A stretch of DNA of 60,832 nucleotides, taken from assembly GCF_009909185.1 (NCBI RefSeq), contig NZ_JAAAMV010000038.1, positions 1 through 60,832 of the forward strand, written 5' to 3'. The notes beneath the pieces were generated by a model. The model worked only from the letters and a program-made list of their open reading frames with translations, had not been told where the DNA came from and made no database searches. The first letter of the stretch is position 1. The number at the start of each line of letters is the position of its first letter. Below are positions 35,707 to 44,460 of the stretch, in pieces. The stretch is from Paenibacillus glycinis (GTDB taxonomy: Bacteria; Bacillota; Bacilli; Paenibacillales; Paenibacillaceae). The translations under genes were made by a program, and so were the position numbers.

Positions 35707-35754
35707 TGCGGAGTATGTCCGATACTAAATTGGGCGATAGAAGGAGGGACTTAT

Positions 35755-36063
35755 ATGGCTAAGCAAAAGATTCGTATTCGCTTGAAAGCATACGATCATA
35801 GAATTCTGGATCAATCCGCAGAGAAGATTGTTGAAACTGCGAAACGTTCCGGTGCAGGCGTGTCTGGGCCGATTCCGCTTCCGACCGAGAAGCAAATCAT
35901 CACCATTCTGCGTGCGGTACACAAGTACAAGGATTCTAGGGAACAATTCGAAATGCGTACACACAAACGCTTGATCGACATTGTTAACCCAACGCCGCAA
36001 ACGGTTGATGCATTGATGCGTCTTGACCTGCCATCCGGTGTAGATATCGAAATTAAACTGTAA
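35755..36063 (+). CDS. rpsJ: 30S ribosomal protein S10
   Basis: 102 aa, starting MAKQKIRIRLKAYDHRI. Located in the 30S head; also known as NusE, which pairs with NusB in antitermination and contacts NusG. The loop SGAGVSGPIPLPTEK is characteristic. GAAGGAGGGA precedes the ATG. First gene of the S10 cluster, behind its own promoter and leader hairpin. Confidence 0.98.
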   Translation: MAKQKIRIRLKAYDHRILDQSAEKIVETAKRSGAGVSGPIPLPTEKQIITILRAVHKYKDSREQFEMRTHKRLIDIVNPTPQTVDALMRLDLPSGVDIEIKL

Positions 36064-36097
36064 TATTCTCAACATGGAAAGGAAATGAGGTGTCAAC

Positions 36098-36721
36098 ATG
36101 AAAGGTATCTTAGGTAAAAAACTTGGAATGACGCAAGTGTTCACTGCCGATGGTAACGTAGTTCCAGTGACGGTTATCGAAGCAGGTCCTTGTGTTGTTT
36201 TGCAAAAGAAAGACCAAGAGAACGATGGATACGTATCCATCCAAGTAGGTTTCTCTGATAAGAAAGCAAGCAGAGCAAACAAGCCGGAAGTCGGCCACGC
36301 GAAAAAAGCCGAAACGGCTCCTAAGCGCTACATTCGTGAATTCCGCGGCATTAATGACGGGGAATATGAAGTTGGCCAAGAGATCAAGGCCGACCTGTTC
36401 GCTGCTGGCGAATTCGTTGACGTAACGGCTACATCCAAAGGTAAAGGTTTCACGGGTACGATTCAACGTTGGAACCAAAGCCGCGGCCCGATGGCGCACG
36501 GCTCGCGTTACCACCGCGGACCAGGTTCGATGGGTTCCATCCAAGCGAACCGCGTACCGAAAGGCAAACACCTTCCGGGGCACATGGGAAGCGAAACCGT
36601 TACGATTCAAAACCTTGAAATCGTGCGCGTTGACGTTGAACGTAACGTATTGCTCGTTAAAGGCTCCATTCCGGGCCCTAAAAACAGCTTTGTAAAAGTT
36701 AAATCCACGGTGAAGAAATAA
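36098..36721 (+). CDS. rplC: 50S ribosomal protein L3
   Basis: 207 aa, starting MKGILGKKLGMTQVF. The central extension GTIQRWNQSRGPMAHGSRYH reaches the peptidyl transferase centre; residues there are linked to pleuromutilin and linezolid resistance, and I see nothing unusual. One of the first proteins to bind 23S rRNA. ATGAGGTG-type ribosome site upstream. It is followed by rplD after 25 bases. Confidence 0.98.
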   Translation: MKGILGKKLGMTQVFTADGNVVPVTVIEAGPCVVLQKKDQENDGYVSIQVGFSDKKASRANKPEVGHAKKAETAPKRYIREFRGINDGEYEVGQEIKADLFAAGEFVDVTATSKGKGFTGTIQRWNQSRGPMAHGSRYHRGPGSMGSIQANRVPKGKHLPGHMGSETVTIQNLEIVRVDVERNVLLVKGSIPGPKNSFVKVKSTVKK

Positions 36722-36746
36722 TCGTTCAAGAAAGGAGGAACATGAA

Positions 36747-37370
36747 ATGCCGAAAGTAGCACTTTATAGCGTGAACGGCTCGCAAGTCGGCGAGGTTGAA
36801 TTGTCCGAAGCGGTTTTCGGAATTGAACCGAACGTTCACGTACTGCATAGCGCAGTATTGCTTCAGCAAGCTTCTGAACGCAGAGGCACGCACAAGACGA
36901 AAGGACGCTCCGAAGTACGCGGCGGCGGTCGTAAACCTTGGAAACAAAAAGGTACGGGACGCGCACGTCAAGGCTCCATTCGCGCCCCGCAATGGGTTGG
37001 TGGCGGTACGGTTTTTGGACCTACTCCTCGCAGCTACAGCTTCAAACTTCCTAGAAAAGTTCGTCGCTTGGCAATTAAATCCGCATTGTCTTCGAAGGTG
37101 ATCGACAACGAAATCATCGTTCTTGATCAATTGGCGCTTGCGCAACCGAAGACGAAAGAATTCGCGGCGATCCTCAGCAACCTGAAAGTGGCTCGCAAAG
37201 CACTGATCGTTACGGCGAATTACGAAGATAACGTTGCACTGTCCGCGCGCAACCTTCCTAACGTGAAGTTTGTTGCAGCAGATGGCATCAATGTTCTCGA
37301 CGTTATGAAATACGACCAGCTGATCATCACTAAAGAAGCGGTCGAAAAAGTACAGGAGGTGCTTGCGTAA
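36747..37370 (+). CDS. rplD: 50S ribosomal protein L4
   Basis: 207 aa. The long loop that lines the exit tunnel is intact (RGGGRKPWKQKGTGRARQGS), with no insertion or substitution of the kind seen in macrolide resistance. L4 represses the S10 operon in E. coli. AAAGGAGG precedes the ATG. The stop codon shares one base with the rplW start, so translation is coupled. Confidence 0.98.
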   Translation: MPKVALYSVNGSQVGEVELSEAVFGIEPNVHVLHSAVLLQQASERRGTHKTKGRSEVRGGGRKPWKQKGTGRARQGSIRAPQWVGGGTVFGPTPRSYSFKLPRKVRRLAIKSALSSKVIDNEIIVLDQLALAQPKTKEFAAILSNLKVARKALIVTANYEDNVALSARNLPNVKFVAADGINVLDVMKYDQLIITKEAVEKVQEVLA

Positions 37371-37660
37371 TGAAAAATCCACGCGATATTATCAAGCGCC
37401 CGATCATTACGGAACAAACGAGCGATTTCATGGCGAACAAACGCTATGTTTTCGAAGTTGATCTTCGTGCGAACAAAACCGAGATCAAGCTCGCGATCCA
37501 ACAAATTTTCAAAGTTAAAGTAACGAGCGTGAACACGCTGCGCATGCCGGCGAAACCGAAGCGTTACGGAAAACATAGCGGATATACATCCGAATGGAAA
37601 AAAGCGATCGTTCAACTGAGCGCTGACAGCAACGAGCTTGAATTTTTTGAATCGGTTTAA
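37370..37660 (+). CDS. rplW: 50S ribosomal protein L23
   Basis: 96 aa, starting MKNPRDIIKRPIITEQT. Sits at the tunnel exit and docks trigger factor and SRP. The extended loop MPAKPKRYGKHSGYTSEWK is typical. The start overlaps the rplD stop (TAATG), with AGGAGGTG upstream inside rplD. Confidence 0.98.
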   Translation: MKNPRDIIKRPIITEQTSDFMANKRYVFEVDLRANKTEIKLAIQQIFKVKVTSVNTLRMPAKPKRYGKHSGYTSEWKKAIVQLSADSNELEFFESV

Positions 37661-37720
37661 TTAACGTAGTGGCCATACGGCTTACGTGATTAACAAGATA
37701 TCGGTAAGGAGGGAATCGAA

Positions 37721-38551
37721 GTGCCAATTAAGAAGTATAAACCGACTTCTCCTGCACGTCGTGCGATGTCCGTCTCGACATTCGAAGAGATTACAGCAAG
37801 CACACCGGAGAAATCGCTTCTTGCGCCGCTTTTCAAAAAAGCCGGTCGTAACAATCAAGGTAAAATTACGGTTCGTCATCATGGTGGCGGCCATAAACGT
37901 AAATACCGGATTATCGACTTCAAACGTAACAAGGACGGTATTGTTGGCAACGTCGCGACGATCGAATACGATCCGAACCGTACGTCCAATATTGCGCTTA
38001 TCCACTATGTGGATGGCGAGAAAGCCTACATTATCGCTCCTAAAGGTCTTAAAGTCGGGGATAAGATCGTATCCGGACCAGGGTCGGACATCAAGATCGG
38101 CAATGCGTTGCCACTTGAGAATATTCCAGTCGGTACGGTTATCCACAACATCGAGCTGAAACCCGGCAAAGGCGGACAACTGGTTCGCGCAGCTGGAACG
38201 GACGCTCAACTTCTTGGTAAAGAAGAGCAATACGTCACGATTCGCTTGACGTCCGGCGAAGTTCGTCGTATCCTGAAAACTTGCCGTGCAACAATCGGTT
38301 CCGTTGGCAACGAAGATCACGAACTCGTGAAAATCGGTAAAGCCGGCCGTTCCCGTTGGATGGGCAAGCGCCCTGAAGTGCGCGGTGTCGTCATGAACCC
38401 GAACGATCACCCACACGGTGGTGGTGAAGGCCGTGCGCCAATCGGACGCAAATCCCCTATGTCTCCTTGGGGTAAGCCGACACTGGGCTTCAAAACACGC
38501 AAAAAGAAAAAAGCATCGAGCCAGTACATCGTGCGTCGTCGCACGAAATAA
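37721..38551 (+). CDS. rplB: 50S ribosomal protein L2
   Basis: 276 aa. The GTG at 37721 (MPIKKYKPTSPARRAM) follows TAAGGAGGG. The C-terminal segment NPNDHPHGGGEGRAPIG contains the conserved His near the peptidyl transferase centre. L2 is needed for subunit association and peptide bond formation. It is followed by a 68-base gap with a small GC-rich hairpin (GCGTCA/TGACGC, 38563-38580) before rpsS. Confidence 0.98.
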   Translation: MPIKKYKPTSPARRAMSVSTFEEITASTPEKSLLAPLFKKAGRNNQGKITVRHHGGGHKRKYRIIDFKRNKDGIVGNVATIEYDPNRTSNIALIHYVDGEKAYIIAPKGLKVGDKIVSGPGSDIKIGNALPLENIPVGTVIHNIELKPGKGGQLVRAAGTDAQLLGKEEQYVTIRLTSGEVRRILKTCRATIGSVGNEDHELVKIGKAGRSRWMGKRPEVRGVVMNPNDHPHGGGEGRAPIGRKSPMSPWGKPTLGFKTRKKKKASSQYIVRRRTK

Positions 38552-38619
38552 TAGGCGCCTTGGCGTCATCTGCGTGACGCGCAGCGTCGCGTAACGCTAG
38601 CGTGAAGGGAGGATCATCC

Positions 38620-38901
38620 ATGGGTCGCAGTTTGAAGAAAGGTCCGTTTATCGACGGTTACCTGCTGAAGAAAGTTGAAGTACTGAACGAGTCCAACAAG
38701 AAAACCGTTGTTAAGACTTGGTCGCGCCGTTCGACGATTTTCCCGCAATTCATCGGACACACTTTCGCTGTTTATGACGGTCGCAAACATGTGCCGGTTT
38801 ACGTTACGGAAGATATGGTTGGACACAAACTCGGAGAGTTCGCGCCAACGCGTTCTTACAAAGGTCACGGAAACGATGACAAGAAAACGGGTCGTCGTTA
38901 A
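38620..38901 (+). CDS. rpsS: 30S ribosomal protein S19
   Basis: 93 aa, starting MGRSLKKGPFIDGYLL. GGGAGGA lies about 7 bases upstream; an in-frame ATG-less extension to 38602 is not supported. The core RSTIFPQFIGHTFAVYDGRK and GHKLGEFAPTR are conserved. In the 30S head with S13, contacting the A-site tRNA region. Confidence 0.98.
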   Translation: MGRSLKKGPFIDGYLLKKVEVLNESNKKTVVKTWSRRSTIFPQFIGHTFAVYDGRKHVPVYVTEDMVGHKLGEFAPTRSYKGHGNDDKKTGRR

Positions 38902-38944
38902 TCGTTTGAATAGTTAGGATTAATGATCGAGAGGAGGTTCATCC

Positions 38945-39280
38945 ATGCCAGAAGCAAAAGCATTCGCTAACCATGTCCGCATTGCTCCTCGCAAAGCGCA
39001 ATTGGTTGTGGACTTGATTCGCGGTAAGCAAGTTGGCGAGGCGATCGCAATCCTGCGTCACACGCCCAAGTCGGCTTCCCCAATCGTTGAGAAGCTGCTG
39101 AACTCTGCTATCGCAAACGCGGAGCACAACTTCCAATTGGACGTGAACAAGCTTGTCATTTCGCAAGTGTTCGTTAACCAAGGTCCAACAATGAAACGTT
39201 TCCGTCCGCGCGCAATGGGCCGCGCTAGCCGGATTAACAAAAGAACCAGCCACATCACATTGGTGGTATCCGAAAAATAA
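38945..39280 (+). CDS. rplV: 50S ribosomal protein L22
   Basis: 111 aa. N-terminus MPEAKAFANHVRIAPRKAQL. The tunnel hairpin region GPTMKRFRPRAMGRASRINK is intact, without macrolide-type deletions. Spans all 23S rRNA domains. GAGAGGAGG precedes the ATG. rpsC starts 14 bases after it. Confidence 0.98.
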   Translation: MPEAKAFANHVRIAPRKAQLVVDLIRGKQVGEAIAILRHTPKSASPIVEKLLNSAIANAEHNFQLDVNKLVISQVFVNQGPTMKRFRPRAMGRASRINKRTSHITLVVSEK

Positions 39281-39293
39281 GGAGGGACAACGT

Positions 39294-39956
39294 GTGGGAC
39301 AAAAAGTAAACCCGGTCGGTCTTCGTATCGGCGTTATCCGTGATTGGGAATCCAAATGGTACGCTGGCAAAGACTTCGGCGACTTGCTTATGGAAGACGT
39401 GAAAATCCGTGAGCACCTCAAAAACAAATTGAAAGATGCGGCTGTTTCCAAGTTCGAAATCGAACGTGCGGCCAATCGCGTCAACGTTACAATTCATACA
39501 GCTAAGCCTGGTATGGTTATTGGTAAAGGCGGATCCGAGGTTGAGAACCTGCGTTCCGAGCTTTCCAAAATCGCAAAAGGCAAAAAGGTACACATCAACA
39601 TCTCCGAGATCAAAAATCCGGAACTTGATGCCATTCTCGTTGCCGAGAGCATCGCGCAACAACTTGAGCGCCGGATCTCGTTCCGTCGTGCAATGAAACA
39701 ATCGATTCAACGTACAATCCGCGCTGGCGCAAAAGGTATCAAAACTGCCGTTAGCGGTCGTTTGGGCGGCGCCGAGATTGCTCGTCAGGAAGGCTATAGC
39801 GAAGGTACGGTTCCACTTCATACGCTGCGTGCAGACATTGATTATGGAACGGCGGAAGCACATACGACTTATGGCCGTATCGGCGTAAAAGTATGGATCT
39901 ATCGCGGCGAAATCCTTCCGACTAAGAAGAAAGCTCCACAGGAAGGAGGCAACTAA
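39294..39956 (+). CDS. rpsC: 30S ribosomal protein S3
   Basis: 220 aa. The GTG start (MGQKVNPVGLRIGVI) follows AAGGAGGG. The KH domain GXXG loop is seen in MVIGKGGSEVENLR (about 74-87). S3 helps form the mRNA entry channel with S4 and S5 and has helicase activity. The basic C-terminal tail PTKKKAPQEGGN is slightly extended. rplP starts two bases after the stop. Confidence 0.98.
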   Translation: MGQKVNPVGLRIGVIRDWESKWYAGKDFGDLLMEDVKIREHLKNKLKDAAVSKFEIERAANRVNVTIHTAKPGMVIGKGGSEVENLRSELSKIAKGKKVHINISEIKNPELDAILVAESIAQQLERRISFRRAMKQSIQRTIRAGAKGIKTAVSGRLGGAEIARQEGYSEGTVPLHTLRADIDYGTAEAHTTYGRIGVKVWIYRGEILPTKKKAPQEGGN

Positions 39957-39958
39957 TC

Positions 39959-40393
39959 ATGTTGGTCCCAAAACGCGTCAAACACCGTAAACAACAACGT
40001 GGTCATATGAAAGGTCGCGCTAAGGGCGGCACGGATGTAGCCTTCGGCGAATTCGGCCTTCAAGCGCTTGAGCCTGCATGGGTCACCAACCGTCAGATCG
40101 AAGCAGCGCGTATCGCGATGACTCGTTACATCAAACGTGGCGGTAAAGTATGGATCAAGATCTTCCCAGCGAAACCAATTACGCAAAAACCTCTTGAAGT
40201 TCGGATGGGTAGCGGTAAAGGTAACGTTGAGAAGTGGGTTGCAGTCGTAAAACCGGGCAAAATCATGTTCGAGCTTGCTGGCGTATCCGAAGAGATCGCA
40301 CGTGAAGCAATGCGTCTTGCAGCACATAAACTGCCAGTTAAAACGAAGTTCGTGAAACGCGAAGAAGTGGGTGGTGAAGCAAATGAAAGCTAA
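39959..40393 (+). CDS. rplP: 50S ribosomal protein L16
   Basis: 144 aa, starting MLVPKRVKHRKQQRGHM. The arginine near position 81 in GSGKGNVEKWVAVVKPG is the region hydroxylated in some bacteria. Positions A-site tRNA in the 50S. AGGAGG lies at the end of rpsC. Its last 11 bases overlap rpmC, an arrangement shared with Bacillus. Confidence 0.98.
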   Translation: MLVPKRVKHRKQQRGHMKGRAKGGTDVAFGEFGLQALEPAWVTNRQIEAARIAMTRYIKRGGKVWIKIFPAKPITQKPLEVRMGSGKGNVEKWVAVVKPGKIMFELAGVSEEIAREAMRLAAHKLPVKTKFVKREEVGGEANES

Positions 40394-40583
40394 TGAATTC
40401 CGCAACCTTACCTCTGTTGAACTCGAACAAAGAGTCGCTGGCTTCAAAGAAGAGCTATTCAACCTTCGTTTTCAATTGGCTACCGGCCAATTGGAAAACC
40501 CAACTCGTATCCGCGATGTGCGCAAGGATATAGCTCGTGCCAAAACCGTTCTTCGTGAAAGAGAACTCGGAATCAGCAGCTAG
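40383..40583 (+). CDS. rpmC: 50S ribosomal protein L29
   Basis: 66 aa, starting MKANEFRNLTSVELEQ. Two-helix coiled protein next to L23 at the tunnel exit. The pattern ELFNLRFQLATGQLENP...RIRDVRKDIARAKT is diagnostic. The ATG at 40383 lies inside rplP with GGTGGTG upstream; an upstream in-frame ATG at 40371 is less well placed. Confidence 0.97.
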   Translation: MKANEFRNLTSVELEQRVAGFKEELFNLRFQLATGQLENPTRIRDVRKDIARAKTVLRERELGISS

Positions 40584-40631
40584 TCTGCGATCGTCCGTGA
40601 CGAATAACGAATGTATGGAAGGAGGATGAAC

Positions 40632-40895
40632 ATGAGCGAACGCAATGCCCGCAAAGTTCAAATCGGTAAAGTCGTGAGCGACAAAATGGACAAAACAATC
40701 GTAGTTGCGATTGAAACGTACAAAAAACACGATCTGTACCATAAACGGATTAAATACACGAAGAAATTCAAGGCGCATGACGAGAATAACCAAGCTAAGA
40801 TCGGCGATATCGTCAAAGTCATGGAAACTCGCCCGTTATCGAAAGACAAACGGTTCCGCCTGGTCGAAATCGTTGAAGCTGCTGTTATTCTGTAA
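40632..40895 (+). CDS. rpsQ: 30S ribosomal protein S17
   Basis: 87 aa, starting MSERNARKVQIGKVVSDKMD. OB-fold primary rRNA-binding protein of the 30S body. The signature GDIVKVMETRPLSKDKRFRLVEIVE is at the C-terminus. GGAAGGAGGATG precedes the ATG at 40632; the longer frame starting at 40611 is unsupported. Confidence 0.98.
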   Translation: MSERNARKVQIGKVVSDKMDKTIVVAIETYKKHDLYHKRIKYTKKFKAHDENNQAKIGDIVKVMETRPLSKDKRFRLVEIVEAAVIL

Positions 40896-40938
40896 GAATG
40901 CTTCCCGGTAAGCATTTTCCCGAAAGGAGGACGTTGAA

Positions 40939-41307
40939 ATGATTCAACCATTTACACGTTTGGCTGTCGCTGACAACTCCGGCGCGAAAGAACTGATGTG
41001 CATCCGTGTGCTCGGTGGTACTGGACGTCGTGTCGGCCATATCGGTGATTTGATCGTTTGTTCCGTCAAACAAGCAACACCCGGTGGCGTTGTCAAAAAA
41101 GGTGATGTAGTCAAAGCGGTTATCGTTCGTACGAAACGCGCTGTTCGCCGTAAAGACGGATCTTACATTGCATTTGACGAAAACGCAGCTGTTATCGTTA
41201 AGGAAGACAAGAGCCCGCGCGGCACACGTATTTTCGGACCAGTAGCTCGCGAACTTCGCGACCGCGACTTCATGAAAATCGTATCGCTTGCTCCGGAAGT
41301 TATCTAA
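40939..41307 (+). CDS. rplN: 50S ribosomal protein L14
   Basis: 122 aa, starting MIQPFTRLAVADNSGAKELM. It has the L14 signature DGSYIAFDENAAVIV and the ending RDRDFMKIVSLAPEVI. Lies at the subunit interface next to L19; binding site of the silencing factor RsfS. AAAGGAGG precedes the ATG. Confidence 0.98.
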   Translation: MIQPFTRLAVADNSGAKELMCIRVLGGTGRRVGHIGDLIVCSVKQATPGGVVKKGDVVKAVIVRTKRAVRRKDGSYIAFDENAAVIVKEDKSPRGTRIFGPVARELRDRDFMKIVSLAPEVI

Positions 41308-41352
41308 TAAAGACTTTGCGCGTTCGGCGCAAGCACGCAGGAGGTGTAACTC

Positions 41353-41706
41353 ATGCCACGGTTGAAAAAAGTGTTGGAGTCCCACAACAATAAATTGCAC
41401 GTGAAGAAAGACGACACGGTTATGGTCATCACGGGCAAAGACAAAGGCAAAAAAGGCCGCGTCATTGCTGCGTATCCGCGTCAAAACCGCGTTCTTATCG
41501 AAGGCGTCAATATGGTGAAGAAACATACGCGTCCTTCGCAAGCTAATCCGCAAGGCGGCATTATCGAGCAAGAAGCGGCGATTCACGTATCCAACGTTAT
41601 GCACATCGATCCGAAGAGCGGTAAAGTAACTCGTATCGGATACAAAGTGCTTGATAACGGCAAAAAAGTCCGGGTCGCTAAAAAATCCGGCGAAGTTATC
41701 GATTAA
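41353..41706 (+). CDS. rplX: 50S ribosomal protein L24
   Basis: 117 aa, starting MPRLKKVLESHNNKLHVKK, slightly longer at the N-terminus than many L24. The KOW motif is in DTVMVITGKDKGKKGRVI. An assembly initiator protein at the 5' end of 23S rRNA. GCAGGAGGTG precedes the ATG. Confidence 0.97.
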   Translation: MPRLKKVLESHNNKLHVKKDDTVMVITGKDKGKKGRVIAAYPRQNRVLIEGVNMVKKHTRPSQANPQGGIIEQEAAIHVSNVMHIDPKSGKVTRIGYKVLDNGKKVRVAKKSGEVID

Positions 41707-41737
41707 TTGACCGAGAAGGAAAGGAGGTTCACGTTAC

Positions 41738-42280
41738 ATGGCAGCAAGAATGAAAGATCGTTTTCTGAATGAAATCACGCCTGGTTTGATGCAGAAATTC
41801 AACTATACAACGGTTATGCAGGTGCCTAAGATCGAGAAAGTCGTCATCAACATGGGTGTCGGCGAAGCGGTTTCGAACTCCAAAGTACTGGATGCCGCCG
41901 TTGAAGACATGCGTCTGATCTCGGGTCAAAAACCGGTTGTAACTCGCTCGAAGAAATCGATTGCCGGTTTCAAACTTCGCGAGAATATGCCAATCGGGGT
42001 TAAAGTAACGCTGCGCGGCGAGCGCATGTACTACTTCCTGGATAAACTGTTCAATGTCACTCTCCCTCGCGTACGCGACTTCCGCGGTGTCTCGAACAAA
42101 GCGTTCGACGGCCGCGGCAACTACACACTCGGCTTGAAAGAGCAATTGATCTTCCCAGAGATCGAATACGATAAAGTAGATAAAGTTCGCGGTATGGACG
42201 TCGTCATCGTCACGACGGCAAAATCGGACGAAGAAGCTCGTGAACTGCTGACCCAATTGGGCATGCCGTTTACGAAGTAA
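41738..42280 (+). CDS. rplE: 50S ribosomal protein L5
   Basis: 180 aa. 5S rRNA-binding protein of the central protuberance; segment VVINMGVGEAVSNSK and the ending EEARELLTQLGMPF are typical. AAGGAGG lies about 14 bases before the ATG. It is followed by the zinc-type rpsN with a 22-base gap. Confidence 0.98.
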   Translation: MAARMKDRFLNEITPGLMQKFNYTTVMQVPKIEKVVINMGVGEAVSNSKVLDAAVEDMRLISGQKPVVTRSKKSIAGFKLRENMPIGVKVTLRGERMYYFLDKLFNVTLPRVRDFRGVSNKAFDGRGNYTLGLKEQLIFPEIEYDKVDKVRGMDVVIVTTAKSDEEARELLTQLGMPFTK

Positions 42281-42302
42281 TCCACAGGAGGTGTAATACC
42301 AA

Positions 42303-42488
42303 GTGGCAAAAACTTCGATGAAGGTTAAGCAGCAACGTGCTCCTAAATTCAAAGTGCAGGCTTACACACGCTGTGAACGTTGCGGCCGTCCGCATTCCGT
42401 TTTGCAAAAGTTTAAAATTTGCCGGATTTGTTTCCGTGAATTAGCATACAAAGGCCAGATTCCTGGCGTTAAAAAAGCAAGCTGGTAA
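42303..42488 (+). CDS. rpsN: 30S ribosomal protein S14, zinc type (RpsN/type Z)
   Basis: 61 aa. The zinc ribbon is complete: C24 and C27 (RCERCG), C40 and C43 (ICRICF). This is the short C+ form; zinc-free longer paralogues are usually Zur-regulated elsewhere. The start is GTG (MAKTSMKVKQQR) after AGGAGGTG. Assembles late into the 30S head. Confidence 0.97.
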   Translation: MAKTSMKVKQQRAPKFKVQAYTRCERCGRPHSVLQKFKICRICFRELAYKGQIPGVKKASW

Positions 42489-42518
42489 TCAGCCTAGTTC
42501 GGGAAGGAGGTTTACACA

Positions 42519-42917
42519 ATGGTTATGTCTGATCCGATCGCAGATATGCTTACACGCATTCGCAACGCAAACGTTGTGCGTCACGAGACGGTAGAAATGC
42601 CTGCTTCGAAAGTGAAGAAGCAAATCGCAGAAATTTTGAAACGCGAGGGCTTCATTCGTGATGCTGAGTATATCGAAGATAACAAACAAGGGATTATCCG
42701 TATTTTCTTGAAATACGGCCCGAACCAAGAGCGTGTCATCACGGGGCTGAAACGCATCAGCAAACCGGGTCTGCGCGTATACACGAAGAGCACTGAAGTG
42801 CCTCGCGTGCTTGGCGGCCTGGGAATGGCGATCATCTCCACGTCCCAAGGCATTATGACTGATAAAGAAGCTCGCCAACAAAAGTCCGGCGGCGAAGTTG
42901 TCTGCTACGTTTGGTAA
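42519..42917 (+). CDS. rpsH: 30S ribosomal protein S8
   Basis: 132 aa. Starts MVMSDPIADMLTRIRNA; AAGGAGG is 8 bases before ATG 42519, which favours it over ATG 42525. The C-terminal STSQGIMTDKEARQQKSGGE is the conserved 16S helix-21 binding part. S8 represses the spc operon in E. coli; no clear mimic was found near rplE here. Confidence 0.98.
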   Translation: MVMSDPIADMLTRIRNANVVRHETVEMPASKVKKQIAEILKREGFIRDAEYIEDNKQGIIRIFLKYGPNQERVITGLKRISKPGLRVYTKSTEVPRVLGGLGMAIISTSQGIMTDKEARQQKSGGEVVCYVW

Positions 42918-42945
42918 TTAACCGTCACAGATTGGAGGTGTAACA

Positions 42946-43488
42946 ATGTCTCGTATTGGCCGTAAACCGATCCAAGTTCCCGGTGGTGTAAACATCGACT
43001 TGGACAACAGCGTCATCACAGTTAAAGGACCGAAGGGTACCCTGAGCCGCCCGATCCACAAAGACATGAAAGTGGTAGTAGCGGACAGCGTCATCACGAT
43101 CGAACGTCCTTCCGACAATAAACTGCATCGTTCTCTTCACGGTACAACTCGCAGCGTCATCGCTAACATGGTTAGCGGTGTAACCGAAGGTTTTGTGAAA
43201 AACCTGGAGCTGGTAGGCGTTGGTTACCGTGCAAATAAAACTGGCGAGAAAATCGTACTTAACGTTGGTTACTCGCATCCAGTTGAAATCACGCCTGCGG
43301 GCGGCATCGAATTCGAAGTTCCTTCGAATACGAAGATCATCGTAAGAGGCATCGACAAAGAACTCGTCGGCGAAACTGCTGCGAAGATCCGTTCCGTACG
43401 CGAGCCTGAGCCGTATAAAGGCAAAGGGATTAAGTATGAAGGCGAGCGCATCCTTCGTAAAGAAGGTAAAGCCGGTAAGAAAAAATAA
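42946..43488 (+). CDS. rplF: 50S ribosomal protein L6
   Basis: 180 aa, starting MSRIGRKPIQVPGGVN. Two repeated alpha-beta domains; the C-terminal signature EPYKGKGIKYEGERILRKEG binds near the sarcin-ricin loop. TTGGAGGTG precedes the ATG. Next gene, rplR, is 61 bases on. Confidence 0.98.
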   Translation: MSRIGRKPIQVPGGVNIDLDNSVITVKGPKGTLSRPIHKDMKVVVADSVITIERPSDNKLHRSLHGTTRSVIANMVSGVTEGFVKNLELVGVGYRANKTGEKIVLNVGYSHPVEITPAGGIEFEVPSNTKIIVRGIDKELVGETAAKIRSVREPEPYKGKGIKYEGERILRKEGKAGKKK

Positions 43489-43549
43489 GCAGCCGCTTAG
43501 GGCAGCTTAATCGGATAGCATAAAGACAGCAGAAAGGAGTGTACAACGA

Positions 43550-43918
43550 ATGATTACAAAAGGCGATAAAAACAAAGCACGTCACAAACGTCACCTGCGT
43601 GTTCGCAAGAGAATCAACGGCACTACGCAGCGTCCGCGTCTCTCTGTATTCCGTTCCTCCAAACACATCTACGCTCAACTCATCGATGATGTTCAAGGCG
43701 TAACGGTCGTATCGGCATCCACGGTCGACAAAGAAGTCGCAGAACAAATCAGCAATGGCGGCAACATTGAAGCAGCTCGTAAAATCGGCGAAGTCATCGC
43801 AGCTCGCGCAAAAGCGAAAGGCGTAGACCAAATCGTATTTGATCGCGGCGGATATTTGTACCACGGAAGAATTCAAGCACTGGCTGATGCAGCTCGCGAA
43901 GCAGGCCTTGAGTTTTAA
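43550..43918 (+). CDS. rplR: 50S ribosomal protein L18
   Basis: 122 aa. Binds 5S rRNA with L5. The N-terminus is basic (KNKARHKRHLRVRKRINGT) and the core ends VFDRGGYLYHGRIQALADAA. GAAAGGAG precedes the ATG. It fits the standard spc gene order. Confidence 0.98.
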   Translation: MITKGDKNKARHKRHLRVRKRINGTTQRPRLSVFRSSKHIYAQLIDDVQGVTVVSASTVDKEVAEQISNGGNIEAARKIGEVIAARAKAKGVDQIVFDRGGYLYHGRIQALADAAREAGLEF

Positions 43919-43949
43919 TCGATAATACTTATGAAGGAGGTAAATCGAC

Positions 43950-44447
43950 TTGCGTATTGATCCAAACTCGTTGGAACTCACCGAGAAGGTAGTTCAAATC
44001 AACCGCGTAGCGAAAGTAGTAAAAGGCGGACGCCGTTTTAGCTTCAGCGCGCTGGTAGTTGTAGGCGACGGTAAAGGATACGTTGGCGCAGGGATCGGTA
44101 AAGCTGGCGAAGTACCTGATGCGATCCGCAAAGGTATCGAAGACGCCAAGAAAAACCTGATTCATGTTCCACTCGTAAAAACAACCATTCCACACCAAGT
44201 ACTTGGACATTTCGGCGCTGGCCGCGTATTGCTCAAACCAGCTTCCGAAGGTACAGGAGTAATTGCAGGCGGACCTGTTCGCGCAGTTCTTGAGCTTGCG
44301 GGCGTGGGCGACATTCTGACCAAATCGCTTGGTTCTTCGAACTCCATGAACATGGTTAACGCGACACTTGAAGGACTTTCCCGTCTGAAACGTGCCGAGG
44401 ACGTTGCTAAACTTCGTGGAAAAACCGTGAAAGAGCTTTTGGGCTAA
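43950..44447 (+). CDS. rpsE: 30S ribosomal protein S5
   Basis: 165 aa. The start is TTG at 43950 (MRIDPNSLELTEKVVQINR) with AAGGAGG 9 bases upstream. The spectinomycin-site loop KVVKGGRRFSFSALVVVG is wild type with no deletion. Part of the mRNA entry channel and fidelity centre with S4. Confidence 0.97.
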   Translation: MRIDPNSLELTEKVVQINRVAKVVKGGRRFSFSALVVVGDGKGYVGAGIGKAGEVPDAIRKGIEDAKKNLIHVPLVKTTIPHQVLGHFGAGRVLLKPASEGTGVIAGGPVRAVLELAGVGDILTKSLGSSNSMNMVNATLEGLSRLKRAEDVAKLRGKTVKELLG

Positions 44448-44460
44448 GGAGGAGAATACG

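Noticed and set aside
35432..35728. 98-codon open frame between tuf and rpsJ
   Set aside because: It spans the S10 promoter and leader hairpin, has no ribosome site, and its sequence looks random.
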